A stretch of 7,703 bases of DNA. Origin: DATAYF01 sp036272735. Its GTDB lineage: Bacteria; Chloroflexota; Ktedonobacteria; Ktedonobacterales; Ktedonobacteraceae. Where the stretch lies: the NCBI GenBank assembly GCA_036272735.1, contig DATAYF010000055.1:1-7703 (forward strand). The letters are read 5' to 3'. Positions within the stretch are counted from its first letter, which is position 1. Every line of letters begins with the position of its first letter. The translations under genes were made by a program, and so were the position numbers. Positions 1-6,300 of this stretch are shown piece after piece. The notes under the pieces are model-generated. The model ran no database searches. It saw only the letters and a program-made list of their open reading frames with translations, and was not told where the DNA came from.

Positions 1-73
1 GGTCCCGACGTATGCCAGGACTGGTAGCGAAGACAAGCGTATCCTGATTGCCGGTAGTATAGCTCTGACTCAT
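1..73 (-). CDS. Possible divergent gene, 5' end only (partial, unidentified)
   Basis: On the minus strand an ATG at 73-71 opens a frame with no stop to the left edge (24 codons, beginning MSQSYTTGNQDTL). I do not recognise the product. Support is mainly the promoter: a perfect extended -10 (TGCTATAAT) ends 7 nt before the ATG, as in leaderless transcripts, and no Shine-Dalgarno lies at normal distance (an AAGGA sits about 20 nt upstream). A competing minus ATG at 113-111 also stays open to the edge in another frame. With so few codons, chance openness is quite possible. If real, a gene divergent from a phn operon could be its regulator, but nothing in these residues shows that. Confidence 0.27.
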   Translation of the reverse strand, partial: MSQSYTTGNQDTLVFATSPGIRRD

Positions 74-76
74 GCG

Positions 77-89
77 TGCTATTATAGCA
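77..89 (-). promoter_or_regulatory. Extended -10 promoter element within a 13-bp palindrome
   Basis: Bases 77-89 form a perfect odd-centred palindrome, TGCTATTATAGCA. Read on the minus strand, 89 to 81 is TGCTATAAT, an exact match to the extended -10 consensus TGnTATAAT. The predicted start is about position 73-75, at or next to the ATG at 73. I find no good -35 at 16-18 nt, which extended -10 promoters can tolerate. Because of the symmetry the plus strand also reads TGCTATTAT (5 of 6 in the hexamer). A dyad over a -10 could also be an operator. Confidence 0.4.
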
Positions 90-216
90 TGTTTTTCCTT
101 GCTGGTTGGTCATTTCTTTTGCGGTTGAAAGCCGGGCATGCTCTAAAATGCATGATACGGCAGCTCTATAAACGTTGTGTTAAATGAAATTTTACAAGAA
201 TTTATGCTTCTCTTCA

Positions 217-245
217 TTGACTTAGATAGAGACATAAGGCAAAAT
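217..245 (+). promoter_or_regulatory. Putative sigma-70-type promoter of the phn operon
   Basis: TTGACT at 217-222 (5 of 6 to TTGACA) is followed after exactly 17 nt by CAAAAT at 240-245 (4 of 6 to TATAAT). A transcript would begin near 252, leaving a leader of about 110 nt before phnC. The surroundings are AT-rich and there is no long gene-like frame here. This is the best plus-strand promoter I find ahead of phnC, but it is a motif match only; no E. coli-type Pho box (paired CTGTCAT) is visible. Confidence 0.4.
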
Positions 246-250
246 TGAAG

Positions 251-268
251 TGCGTAAAGCTTTGCGCA
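251..268 (+). promoter_or_regulatory. 18-bp near-perfect palindrome, candidate operator
   Basis: TGCGTAAAGCTTTGCGCA pairs with its own reverse complement at 8 of 9 half-site positions; the only mismatch is T255 against G264. It begins 5 nt after the putative -10 and covers the expected transcription start, the usual place for a repressor site. It lacks a spacer loop, so a protein-bound DNA dyad is more likely than an RNA hairpin. The cognate regulator is not in the window, and the site does not resemble the GntR-type TGGTCTAGACCA motif of PhnF. Confidence 0.45.
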
Positions 269-279
269 AAGATGAGAAG

Positions 280-302
280 TACATAGCGAAAGCATTTATG
301 TA
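280..302 (+). repeat. Short inverted repeat in the phnC leader
   Basis: TACATA at 280-285 is matched by TATGTA at 297-302 across an 11-nt spacer. It lies downstream of the palindrome at 251-268 and about 60 nt ahead of phnC. It could be a second regulator site or a weak leader hairpin. In AT-rich DNA a 6-bp inverted repeat is easily accidental. Confidence 0.25.
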
Positions 303-362
303 GCATAGACTATTCAGTCGTTTCATAGAGGTGTATGGCAGAAGGAAATAGGGAAATAAACA

Positions 363-1166
363 TTGAATATTTCGACAATCCTTGAAGTCAATGGTCTCTC
401 TAAGGTCTACCCAAACGGCTACGAAGCTCTGAATGATGTGAGTTTCGCCGTGAGTGAGGGAGAGTTTATTTGCATCATTGGGCGCAGTGGAGCTGGTAAG
501 TCTACTCTTTTACGGTGTATCAACGGGTTGATCCCTGCAACACGGGGCAGCATACATATTCAAAGTACAGATATTACGCGCCTGAGTGAGAAAGAAACGC
601 TCGTATTGCGCAGAAAGGTTGGTTTCATTTTCCAGGAGTTTAACCTGGTAGATCGGCTTTCTGTCATGGACAACGTATTGACAGGACGTCTTGGCTATAC
701 AAGCAGCTTTGCCTCGTTGCTTGGCTATTTTGATCATGTACATCGCGAGAAGGCACTGCAATGCCTGGGTCGTGTCAATATGTTGCAGCGTGCAAGTTAT
801 CGAGCTGACCGACTCTCAGGTGGCGAAAAGCAACGTGTCGCTATTGCGCGTGCTCTTGCACAAGATCCCCTCATTTTGCTCGCCGACGAGCCTGTCGCAA
901 GCCTGGACCCGGAACTTTCCTGGAGCGTCATGGGTGATTTGCGTAAAGCTGCGAAAGAGCTCGGTGTAGCAACGCTTGTCAATATTCATGATATTGAGAC
1001 TGCAAAACAATTTGCTGATCGTATCATTGGTATTGCCCAGGGGCGCATCCTCTATGACGGTTCACCAGCTTTACTTACTGATGCTCTATTGCAAGAAATT
1101 TATCGTGGTACCAATCCCGCCATGCGCTCGCGCTATGAAGCGAGTGTACAACCGAGCAATTCATAG
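363..1166 (+). CDS. phnC: Phosphonate ABC transporter, ATP-binding protein PhnC
   Basis: Cytoplasmic ATPase that powers phosphonate import with PhnE and PhnD. At 267 aa it is close to the usual PhnC length. All nucleotide-binding motifs are intact: Walker A G40-RSGAGKS-T48, Q-loop Gln91 (FIFQEFNLV), ABC signature LSGGEKQ at 151-157, Walker B ILLADE at 171-176, D-loop SLD at 180-182, and H-loop His209. The run GEFICIIGRSGAGKSTLLRC and the VYPNG near the N-terminus are PhnC-like rather than general ABC. The start is TTG at 363, preceded by AGGGAAA at 350-356; no ATG or GTG in frame gives a complete N-terminus, and the next upstream candidate frames hit stops. It is first in the operon, 95 nt ahead of phnE. 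Substrate could include phosphite or phosphate esters, but the downstream lyase genes favour phosphonates. Confidence 0.95.
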   Translation: MNISTILEVNGLSKVYPNGYEALNDVSFAVSEGEFICIIGRSGAGKSTLLRCINGLIPATRGSIHIQSTDITRLSEKETLVLRRKVGFIFQEFNLVDRLSVMDNVLTGRLGYTSSFASLLGYFDHVHREKALQCLGRVNMLQRASYRADRLSGGEKQRVAIARALAQDPLILLADEPVASLDPELSWSVMGDLRKAAKELGVATLVNIHDIETAKQFADRIIGIAQGRILYDGSPALLTDALLQEIYRGTNPAMRSRYEASVQPSNS

Positions 1167-1261
1167 GTGACCCATGGTGCAACGAATCTATTTATATCCT
1201 GGCTGCATAGCGTTAGAGATGCGTTAGAGATACTACGCTGCCAACTGCGAGGAGAAAAGGT
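1167..1261 (+). repeat. phnC-phnE gap with an 11-bp tandem direct repeat
   Basis: The 95-nt gap contains two adjacent identical copies of GCGTTAGAGAT at 1210-1220 and 1221-1231. The second copy, with the following ACTACGC, can also fold into a small hairpin (GCGT-AG with CT-ACGC, one bulged T, loop AGATA) about 10 nt ahead of the phnE ribosome binding site GAGGAG at 1249-1254. The 11-bp period equals that of Pho-box repeats, but the sequence is not the Pho-box consensus; replication slippage would explain it equally well. Confidence 0.5.
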
Positions 1262-2542
1262 GTGTCAATAGAAAAAACAGGTGGAACCGCTATTGAAGAT
1301 TTGAAAGGAGGACAGGCAGGAGGGCATAGTAATCGTGCTCAAGCGAAAAATACCTGGTTACGCACCCCTCCCCCGAATCTTGCGAAGCCCTTTGGTTCTT
1401 TCTACTGGCCGCTTGAAGCGACGGCACTGGTGGTAGCCATATGTGCGGCGCTTCTATTTGCCCGCGTGATAGACGTGGGAGCTGTTTCTGTGAACTGGGT
1501 AGTTATATTCAATGTGAACGTTGCTGTTGCGCTGATCGTCGTTGCGGCAGGCATCGTTGTGATGGTACCCAAGGCGCTAAAAAAGCCCAGAGAAGTGTTG
1601 AATACGAGTAACGTGGTTTCGCTTGTTGCCCTGTTGCTTGTTGCCCTATACTTTTTGTCCGGCGATATACAGTTGGGTCCCGTCAAAGGTATCGATCTTG
1701 GCACGTTCTCCTATACGATAGCAGCTCTGGACTTCAACTTGCTCGGCAGTGCGTTGCTGGCTGTTGTTCTGCTCTGTCTGGCATTCAGGAAGAGCAGTAT
1801 TTCGATAATCGCTTTGCTTGTTCTCTTCTTGTCGTGGGGATTTCATATCGACGGGCTGAACTTTGGTATCTTCTCGGAACTTGTAACTAGCCAGTCTGGT
1901 ACCAATCTTCTACGCACGATGGTGCCGCCCAGTTGGGGTTATTTCAGTTCAGTTATTCAACCGATGCTGCAGACCATACAAACCGCTATCGTCGCCACCT
2001 GTATTGGCATTGTCGGGGCCGTACCTTTAAGTATGTTGGCCTCCAGAAATACAACACCACATCCAGTTATCTATACTATCGTGCGCTTCTTTATCAATAC
2101 CATCAGAGCTGTTCCTGCTCTGGTGCTCGCTTTACTCTTTATCACGTTTGTCGGCCTGGGTCCGGTGCCAGGGGCATTGGGATTAGGCCTGCACACGATT
2201 TCGTCGCTCACGAAATTATACGCGGAGGCAATCGAATCGGTGAAACCGGAGCCCATTGAGGCTTTGAGTGCGTCAGGCGCTAACGGTATCCAACGTTTTC
2301 GCTGGGGCGTGTTCCCGCAGGTCTTTCCGCTGCTGGTCAGTTCCTCCATCTATTATTGGGAGTCAAATACACGAGACTCAACCGTGGTGGCGTTTGTGGG
2401 TGGTGGTGGGATCGGTTTTCTCTTAAACCAGAACCTTTCCCTTCTGGATTACTCTAACGTCACGGTTATTCTGGTCATTCTGGTAATAACCGTTGCTGCT
2501 CTGGACCGCGTCAGTGACTTTGTCCGTGCACGAGTGATGTAG
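1262..2542 (+). CDS. phnE: Phosphonate ABC transporter permease PhnE, N-terminally enlarged
   Basis: Inner-membrane channel subunit of the phosphonate importer. The C-terminal part, from about residue 205, is a standard PhnE permease: VPPSWGYF at 221-228, hydrophobic segments near 235-260, 280-305, 350-366 and 398-416, and an EAA loop at 322-353 (EAIESVKPEPIEAL, then SGANG) that couples to PhnC. The block YWESNTRDSTVVAFVGGGGIG at 365-385 is highly characteristic. At 426 aa it is about 150 aa longer than E. coli PhnE (276 aa). The extra N-terminal part has a polar Gly/Lys-rich start (1-45), then hydrophobic stretches near 52-69, 78-103, 117-133, 158-175 and 179-194. The start is GTG at 1262, with GAGGAG 7 nt upstream. 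The stop lies 62 nt before phnD. The function of the extra part is unknown; it shows no EAA loop, so it is not an obvious second permease copy. Confidence 0.93.
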   Translation: MSIEKTGGTAIEDLKGGQAGGHSNRAQAKNTWLRTPPPNLAKPFGSFYWPLEATALVVAICAALLFARVIDVGAVSVNWVVIFNVNVAVALIVVAAGIVVMVPKALKKPREVLNTSNVVSLVALLLVALYFLSGDIQLGPVKGIDLGTFSYTIAALDFNLLGSALLAVVLLCLAFRKSSISIIALLVLFLSWGFHIDGLNFGIFSELVTSQSGTNLLRTMVPPSWGYFSSVIQPMLQTIQTAIVATCIGIVGAVPLSMLASRNTTPHPVIYTIVRFFINTIRAVPALVLALLFITFVGLGPVPGALGLGLHTISSLTKLYAEAIESVKPEPIEALSASGANGIQRFRWGVFPQVFPLLVSSSIYYWESNTRDSTVVAFVGGGGIGFLLNQNLSLLDYSNVTVILVILVITVAALDRVSDFVRARVM

Positions 2543-2591
2543 TGTGCTCCAGTTTTGATAGATTGTCCTTTATTCACGCTATTTTTCTTAC

Positions 2592-2598
2592 AAAGGAG
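2592..2598 (+). promoter_or_regulatory. Ribosome binding site fixing the phnD start
   Basis: AAAGGAG ends 6 nt before the ATG at 2605. It selects that ATG over an in-frame GTG at 2542, which overlaps the phnE stop and would add 21 residues ahead of the lipoprotein signal. Confidence 0.8.
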
Positions 2599-2604
2599 CT
2601 TAAA

Positions 2605-3549
2605 ATGTCAGGCGTAAAACCTCAGTCTAAAAGATACCTGTTCTTTAGTACGTTGTTCGTATCAGTCATGATCCTGCTTTCTGCATGTAGCGGCAGTGCC
2701 AGCAGCGCGACACCGAATGCTTCAACTGCGACAAAGTGCCCACACCCGATCAGTTTAAGCAAGCTTACGGTTGGTGTTATTCCTGCAGAGAGTCAGACGA
2801 GCATCATCGGCGCAACACAGCCATTCTCCACCGCGCTTTCGAAACAGATCTGTAAACCAGTCAGCGTTTTTGTGGGGACGAACTATACCTCAGTAATCAC
2901 TGCCATGACAAACGATAAGGCGGATCTGGCGAATTTTGGTCCTCTGAGCTATGTGCTTGCTTCGCAAAAGGGTGGTGTACAGGCTATTGCACTCGCTTTG
3001 GCCGTGAAGACCAAAGAGCCCTCCTACCAGAGCTACATTATTACCACACCGAAAACTGGCATCAAAACCATGCAGGATCTTAAAGGGAAAACATTTTCGT
3101 TTGTTGATCCTGCCTCTACCAGTGGCAATCTGGAGCCCCGCTATATGATGAAGCAGGCCGGACTCAATGCGGATACTGATGTGAAGGGTACCTATATCGG
3201 CTCACATGATGCGTCGCTCCTGGCTGTGCTAAGTGGCAAAGCCGATGCAGGTGCGGTTGCGAGTGATACCTATAATCAGCTCCTGCAAGAAGGAAAATTC
3301 AAAGCAGGTGATCTGACTATCCTACAGAAAAGCGCTCAGATCCCGGAAGACCCCATGGCTGTGCGTAGTGGCCTCAGCAAGAGCGATATCACATCTCTTC
3401 AGCAGGCACTCGTAGCGCTGAATGGCAATACAGCGGCTGCTAATGCGATTGGAGCCGGTGGTTTTACCCCGACCAACGATAGTCTTTACAACGGTATTCG
3501 TCAACTGGCTCAAGAGATGAAGATTGACCTTCAGAAGGTTGCAGGCTAG
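2605..3549 (+). CDS. phnD: Phosphonate ABC transporter substrate-binding lipoprotein PhnD
   Basis: Extracytoplasmic receptor that hands phosphonate to PhnE/PhnC. The 314-aa protein starts with a lipoprotein signal: K5, K9, R10, a hydrophobic core at 11-25, and lipobox L25-S-A-C28, so it should be anchored through Cys28. A Ser/Ala/Thr-rich linker (29-44) follows. The mature domain opens with LTVGVIPAES (54-63), typical of the PhnD/PtxB/TauA-like class. Ligand-site features are FGPLSY with Tyr116, DLKGKTFSFVDPASTSG at 158-174 with S171-T172-S173 at a helix start where the phosphonyl group binds in PhnD relatives, and candidate ligands His201 and Asp221. Only two cysteines remain in the mature chain besides Cys28 (Cys45 and Cys83). 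Lipid anchoring differs from periplasmic E. coli PhnD and fits a monoderm or other lipoprotein-using host. Exact ligand (phosphonate, phosphite, phosphate ester) is not readable from sequence. Confidence 0.93.
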   Translation: MSGVKPQSKRYLFFSTLFVSVMILLSACSGSASSATPNASTATKCPHPISLSKLTVGVIPAESQTSIIGATQPFSTALSKQICKPVSVFVGTNYTSVITAMTNDKADLANFGPLSYVLASQKGGVQAIALALAVKTKEPSYQSYIITTPKTGIKTMQDLKGKTFSFVDPASTSGNLEPRYMMKQAGLNADTDVKGTYIGSHDASLLAVLSGKADAGAVASDTYNQLLQEGKFKAGDLTILQKSAQIPEDPMAVRSGLSKSDITSLQQALVALNGNTAAANAIGAGGFTPTNDSLYNGIRQLAQEMKIDLQKVAG

Positions 3550-3569
3550 ACCTGGGTTGTATCTCTTAC

Positions 3570-3600
3570 CAGCATAGAGTGCCTCATGCACTCTATGCTG
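3570..3600 (+). terminator. Perfect 13-bp hairpin after phnD
   Basis: Bases 3570-3582 pair perfectly with 3588-3600 (CAGCATAGAGTGC and its complement) around the 5-nt loop CTCAT, 20 nt after the phnD stop. The tail is TTCTTACAAA, only a weak T-run, so full intrinsic termination is doubtful. A partial terminator or a 3'-end stabiliser for the phnCED message would let transporter transcripts exceed lyase transcripts. Confidence 0.65.
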
Positions 3601-3655
3601 TTCTTACAAACGTGTGGGAAGTAGTAATTTGGGTTTTTGAAAGAAAATATTGTCT

Positions 3656-4072
3656 ATGAATCATTATCGCGTACTGGCAAATAGTTCTGAGGAGCAGGTC
3701 TGCCGGCTTGCCTCAACGGTATTAGAGCGTTACGGAACAGGCCAGGTGAAGGTATTGAGCGGTCCACGGCAGGGATTAGTGATGTTGCGCGTGCGCGAGA
3801 CAGTGGCAAATAGTCTGTTTCATGCCGGAGAAGTTCTGGTCACTGAGGTCAAATTAGAGCTCGATGATCAGTTTGGCTTTGGCATGATCATCGGCGATAG
3901 TTCCCGCCATGCCATGGGGAATGCCCTGGTCGATGCAGCGCTGCGCAAAGGCGGTGAGGTGGCTGACTGGTTGAGGCAAGAACTGACGGTGCTGGATCAG
4001 CAGATTAGCGAGCACAATCAAAGAGAACAGGCGCTTGTGGCCTCTACCAAAGTAGAATTTGAGAGGATGTAA
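3656..4072 (+). CDS. phnG: C-P lyase core subunit PhnG
   Basis: Small subunit of the PhnG2H2I2J2 C-P lyase core; with PhnH it supports PhnI in making 5-phosphoribosyl-type phosphonate adducts from ATP. At 138 aa it is close to E. coli PhnG (150 aa). Family features are the YRVLANSS start, the central LVMLRVRET, F-x-AGE with VTEV (residues about 53-63; E. coli has FAGD and a TR), and the GDSSRHAMGNALVDAAL segment. The C-terminus is a charged, probably helical tail. The start is uncertain by two codons: ATG at 3656, or TTG at 3650, which lies at better distance from the weak GAAAG at 3639-3643. Its stop is 1 nt before the phnH ATG, so translation of the two is probably coupled. Confidence 0.9.
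   Translation: MNHYRVLANSSEEQVCRLASTVLERYGTGQVKVLSGPRQGLVMLRVRETVANSLFHAGEVLVTEVKLELDDQFGFGMIIGDSSRHAMGNALVDAALRKGGEVADWLRQELTVLDQQISEHNQREQALVASTKVEFERM
4061..4066 (+). promoter_or_regulatory. Ribosome binding site fixing the phnH start
   Basis: GAGAGG lies inside the last codons of phnG and ends 7 nt before the ATG at 4074. It favours that ATG over an in-frame TTG at 4059, which would place the Shine-Dalgarno inside the coding region. Confidence 0.7.
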
Positions 4073-4073
4073 T

Positions 4074-4751
4074 ATGATTGGAACCAATCAAGGAGCCCAG
4101 ACTCTCTACAGCACACTGACCTTCCGTTCGCTCCTCGATGCTCTGGCGCGCCCTGGGAAGATTAATCAGTTGGAGCGCCCACATTTTTGGGGAGAAGCTC
4201 CTTCCTATTTTTCTCCAGTGGCTGCGCAAGATACTCCGATCAATCTCTATGCATTGAGTGCTTTACTTACCTTGCTTGATAGAGAAACCACATTCGCTAT
4301 GGGGGCAAATGGTCAATGGCTCACACGCGCAGATGCTGCTGTGCGCTGGACCATGTTGAGAAGTGGATCAAGCGTTGCGAGTGCAGAGCAGGTGCCCTTT
4401 GCATTCTTTTGTGCCGGGGGAAATAGTGAGTTGTTCGCTCAATTGAGTGTGGGGACGTTGCTCGAACCGGAGTTGAGCGCGACCGCTTTCTATTGCGTTG
4501 AACAGCTTTCCTCAGCAGAGCATGCATCTGCGACACACAGAGAGCGCGTCACCCTGGAACTGCGTGGCCCTGGTATTCAAGAAGTGCGTACAGTCAATGT
4601 CGCCGGGCTAAATGTGTCAGATATTGAGGCCATTCTTTTTGCCCGGCAGAGTTATCCGTTAGGCATAGACGTCTACCTGGTAGATGCTACCGGGCTTTGC
4701 ATCGGTTTGCCGCGTACAACAAAAATTCGGCTTCTTTCTGAAACAAGATAA
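4074..4751 (+). CDS. phnH: C-P lyase core subunit PhnH
   Basis: Core subunit of C-P lyase, with a fold related to PLP-dependent transferases but without a cofactor site. The protein is 225 aa, longer than E. coli PhnH (194 aa). Signature segments in order: FRSLLDALARPGKI at 17-30, LSALLTLLDRETTF at 61-74, GTLLEPELSATAF at 127-139, LELRGPGI at 161-168, and RQSYPLGIDVYLVDATG with GLPRTTKI at 191-218. The last block (PLGID, D-x-x-G, LPRTT) is the strongest family mark. It sits between phnG and phnI with a 33-nt gap to the latter, as in most phn operons. Nothing suggests damage. Confidence 0.93.
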   Translation: MIGTNQGAQTLYSTLTFRSLLDALARPGKINQLERPHFWGEAPSYFSPVAAQDTPINLYALSALLTLLDRETTFAMGANGQWLTRADAAVRWTMLRSGSSVASAEQVPFAFFCAGGNSELFAQLSVGTLLEPELSATAFYCVEQLSSAEHASATHRERVTLELRGPGIQEVRTVNVAGLNVSDIEAILFARQSYPLGIDVYLVDATGLCIGLPRTTKIRLLSETR

Positions 4752-4784
4752 TATCCAGGGATAGAGAAGAGGGGTATCGTCATT

Positions 4785-6020
4785 ATGGCATATGTTGCTG
4801 TTAAAGGAGGCACGAAAGCTGTCCTGAATGCAGAACAGTTAGTAGACTACTTTCGGCTCAAAGGTGGGAGCGAGCCGATAAGCGTCCGTCAAATTCAGGA
4901 CCAGATGCGTCTTGCGGTGGATCGTGCGATGGGTGAAGGCGCGATCTATGCTCCAGAACTGGCTGCTTTAGCGCTGAAACAAAGCGAAGGAGATGCACTG
5001 GAGGCAAGCTTCTTGCTGCGTGCCTATCGTTCGACCATTGCGCGTATTGATTACTCATTGCCAGCCCAAGGGGCTCGGATGCGCACCTTACGTCGTATCT
5101 CTGCTACCTTCAAGGATATTCCGGGTGGACAGATGCTTGGTCCAACGCGCGACTATAATCTGCGCTTGCTCAATACTTCGTTGCGTACAGAATCGGACCA
5201 ATCAATGCGTGGGCGTCTGGCCGAGATCGAAAAACTGATTGAAGATGTGCCTGAGGAAGCGCAAATCTTTCCGAAAGTGATTGAGAGTATGCGTGCGCAG
5301 GGACTTCTGGCAGAGCAACCGGCGCAAGATCGAGCAGAAGCAGATGCTGAACCATACGATATTACGCGCAAAGCCCTGACCCTCCCGGCTCCCCGCAGTG
5401 CGCGTTTACAGGTACTCTCGCAAGCAGATGCTGGGAGCTTGATGACCTTTGCATATAGCAGTGTGCGTGGCTATGGTGATGTGCATCCGACGCTCGGTGA
5501 ATTGCGCTATGGGTATCTGTCTGTTGAAGTAACTCATCCTCTGACAGGTGAACCGGTTGAAATTGGCGAGATTCTGGCGACGGAATGTGAAATGGTCTCG
5601 CGAGTAGAGGCGGCTGAAGATGAACAGCAAGATGCTGCGCAAAAACAAGAGGCGGTGCCGCCGAAATTCGGCCTGGGCTACGGTTTTGGCTTTGGCCACT
5701 GCGAAGTGAAGGTCATGAGTATGTCAATGCTGGATCGCGTGCTGAGTGCCGCGAAAGAGAACGCCGTGCATGGCGAGATGGGACCTGCCTCGAACGAGGA
5801 GTTTGTGTTGCTTCATACGGATGGTATCGAGGCAAGTGGTTTCACTGCACACTATAAGTTGCCTCATTATGTGACGTTCCAGGCCAATGTTAGTGTGTTG
5901 GAACGTTCTCGCGAACACCGGGCTGCGCAATTTGCAGCCACGGTTGAGCAGCGCCAGCAAGCAGAGAGCAAACTGCAAGATCTGCTTAAGATGGTATCGT
6001 TGAACGAGACAGACGAGTAA
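4785..6020 (+). CDS. phnI: C-P lyase core subunit PhnI
   Basis: PhnI is the nucleosidase subunit that, with PhnG, PhnH and PhnL, displaces adenine from ATP and joins phosphonate to ribose C1'. The protein is 411 aa against 354 in E. coli. Conserved blocks: YVAVKGG at 3-9, LAVDRAMGEG at 43-52, ALALKQSEGD with LLRAYRST at 61-84, RRISATFKDIPGGQMLGPTRDY at 103-124, AYSSVRGYGDVHP at 223-235, ATECEMV at 265-271, and EEFVLLHTD at 338-346. His356 and His361 in HYKLPH match the E. coli His328/His333 pair that binds zinc at the PhnI-PhnJ active site, with identical spacing. Extra length comes from a Glu/Gln/Ala-rich insert at about 274-292, a longer middle region, and a C-terminal tail (about 375-411) likely to be helical. 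Start is ATG 4785, with AGAAGAGGGG 10 nt upstream. It is the last gene before the unusual 434-nt gap. Confidence 0.95.
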   Translation: MAYVAVKGGTKAVLNAEQLVDYFRLKGGSEPISVRQIQDQMRLAVDRAMGEGAIYAPELAALALKQSEGDALEASFLLRAYRSTIARIDYSLPAQGARMRTLRRISATFKDIPGGQMLGPTRDYNLRLLNTSLRTESDQSMRGRLAEIEKLIEDVPEEAQIFPKVIESMRAQGLLAEQPAQDRAEADAEPYDITRKALTLPAPRSARLQVLSQADAGSLMTFAYSSVRGYGDVHPTLGELRYGYLSVEVTHPLTGEPVEIGEILATECEMVSRVEAAEDEQQDAAQKQEAVPPKFGLGYGFGFGHCEVKVMSMSMLDRVLSAAKENAVHGEMGPASNEEFVLLHTDGIEASGFTAHYKLPHYVTFQANVSVLERSREHRAAQFAATVEQRQQAESKLQDLLKMVSLNETDE

Positions 6021-6037
6021 AAGTCACCAGACCCAAT

Positions 6038-6054
6038 CCGCCTTTAGGGGACGG
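6038..6054. repeat. Left subterminal palindrome of the gap element
   Basis: CCG at 6038-6040 pairs with CGG at 6052-6054 and CC (6041-6042) with GG (6047-6048), loop TTTA, with GGA at 6049-6051 bulged. Bases 6039-6048 are the exact inverse of 6421-6430 at the other end. As a hairpin it is weak; the match to the distant copy is the stronger evidence. Confidence 0.5.
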
Positions 6055-6090
6055 GCTTGCATCTCACCTCCACGCGGGACGGATGCATTA

Positions 6091-6300
6091 GCTCCCAGCC
6101 TGAGTACTGGCGAGCCGTTAGGACGGGTGCGTCGACTCCAACGAGAGTCTAGCTGCTGCGCAACAGCCGCCCCGCAGAGAAAGGAGTACGCAAGTTGGTC
6201 TCCACGTACGGACAGTTGCCTGTCACCTTGCCGATCTCTGCATGTTTATTGCGTGTCATCAACACGGTTGCTGGTCCGCACCCCTCTTGCGAGGGTCCAG
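6091..6300 (+). ncRNA. Cluster of hairpins inside the gap: possible structured RNA
   Basis: Three clear stems lie in order. First, GCTCCCAG (6091-6098) pairs with CTGG (6107-6110) and GAGC (6112-6115), 8 bp with one bulged C and an 8-nt loop. Second, GACTC (6134-6138) pairs with GAGTC (6145-6149). Third, CCCTC (6282-6286) pairs with GAGGG (6291-6295) around TTGC, extended by CTGG (6271-6274) with CCAG (6297-6300). Further weaker stems follow at 6362-6383 and 6391-6402. In the phn transcript these would fold; whether they act as a separate RNA is unknown. Confidence 0.35.

Noticed and set aside
125..149. TTGAAA (125-130) with TAAAAT (144-149) as a promoter
   Set aside because: The spacing is only 13 nt, too short for a sigma-70-type promoter; the pair at 217-245 has 17 nt.
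2..186. Plus-strand frame open from the left edge to a TGA at 184-186
   Set aside because: It has no recognisable content, crosses the minus-strand promoter motif, and could be an accidental opening; the sequence to the left would decide.
510..1010. Minus-strand and alternative-frame openings inside phnC
   Set aside because: They are shadows of phnC, whose motifs run uninterrupted in its own frame.
2542..2604. A 21-codon upstream extension of phnD from a GTG
   Set aside because: It would bury the lipoprotein signal, has no Shine-Dalgarno, and the AAAGGAG at 2592-2598 clearly serves the ATG at 2605.
3570..3600. CRISPR repeat or attachment site from the perfect inverted repeat
   Set aside because: There is a single copy, no spacer array and no integrase or tRNA nearby; a transcript hairpin is the simple reading.
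4059..4073. A TTG start for phnH inside phnG
   Set aside because: The GAGAGG at 4061-4066 is correctly spaced for the ATG at 4074, which also gives the expected N-terminus.
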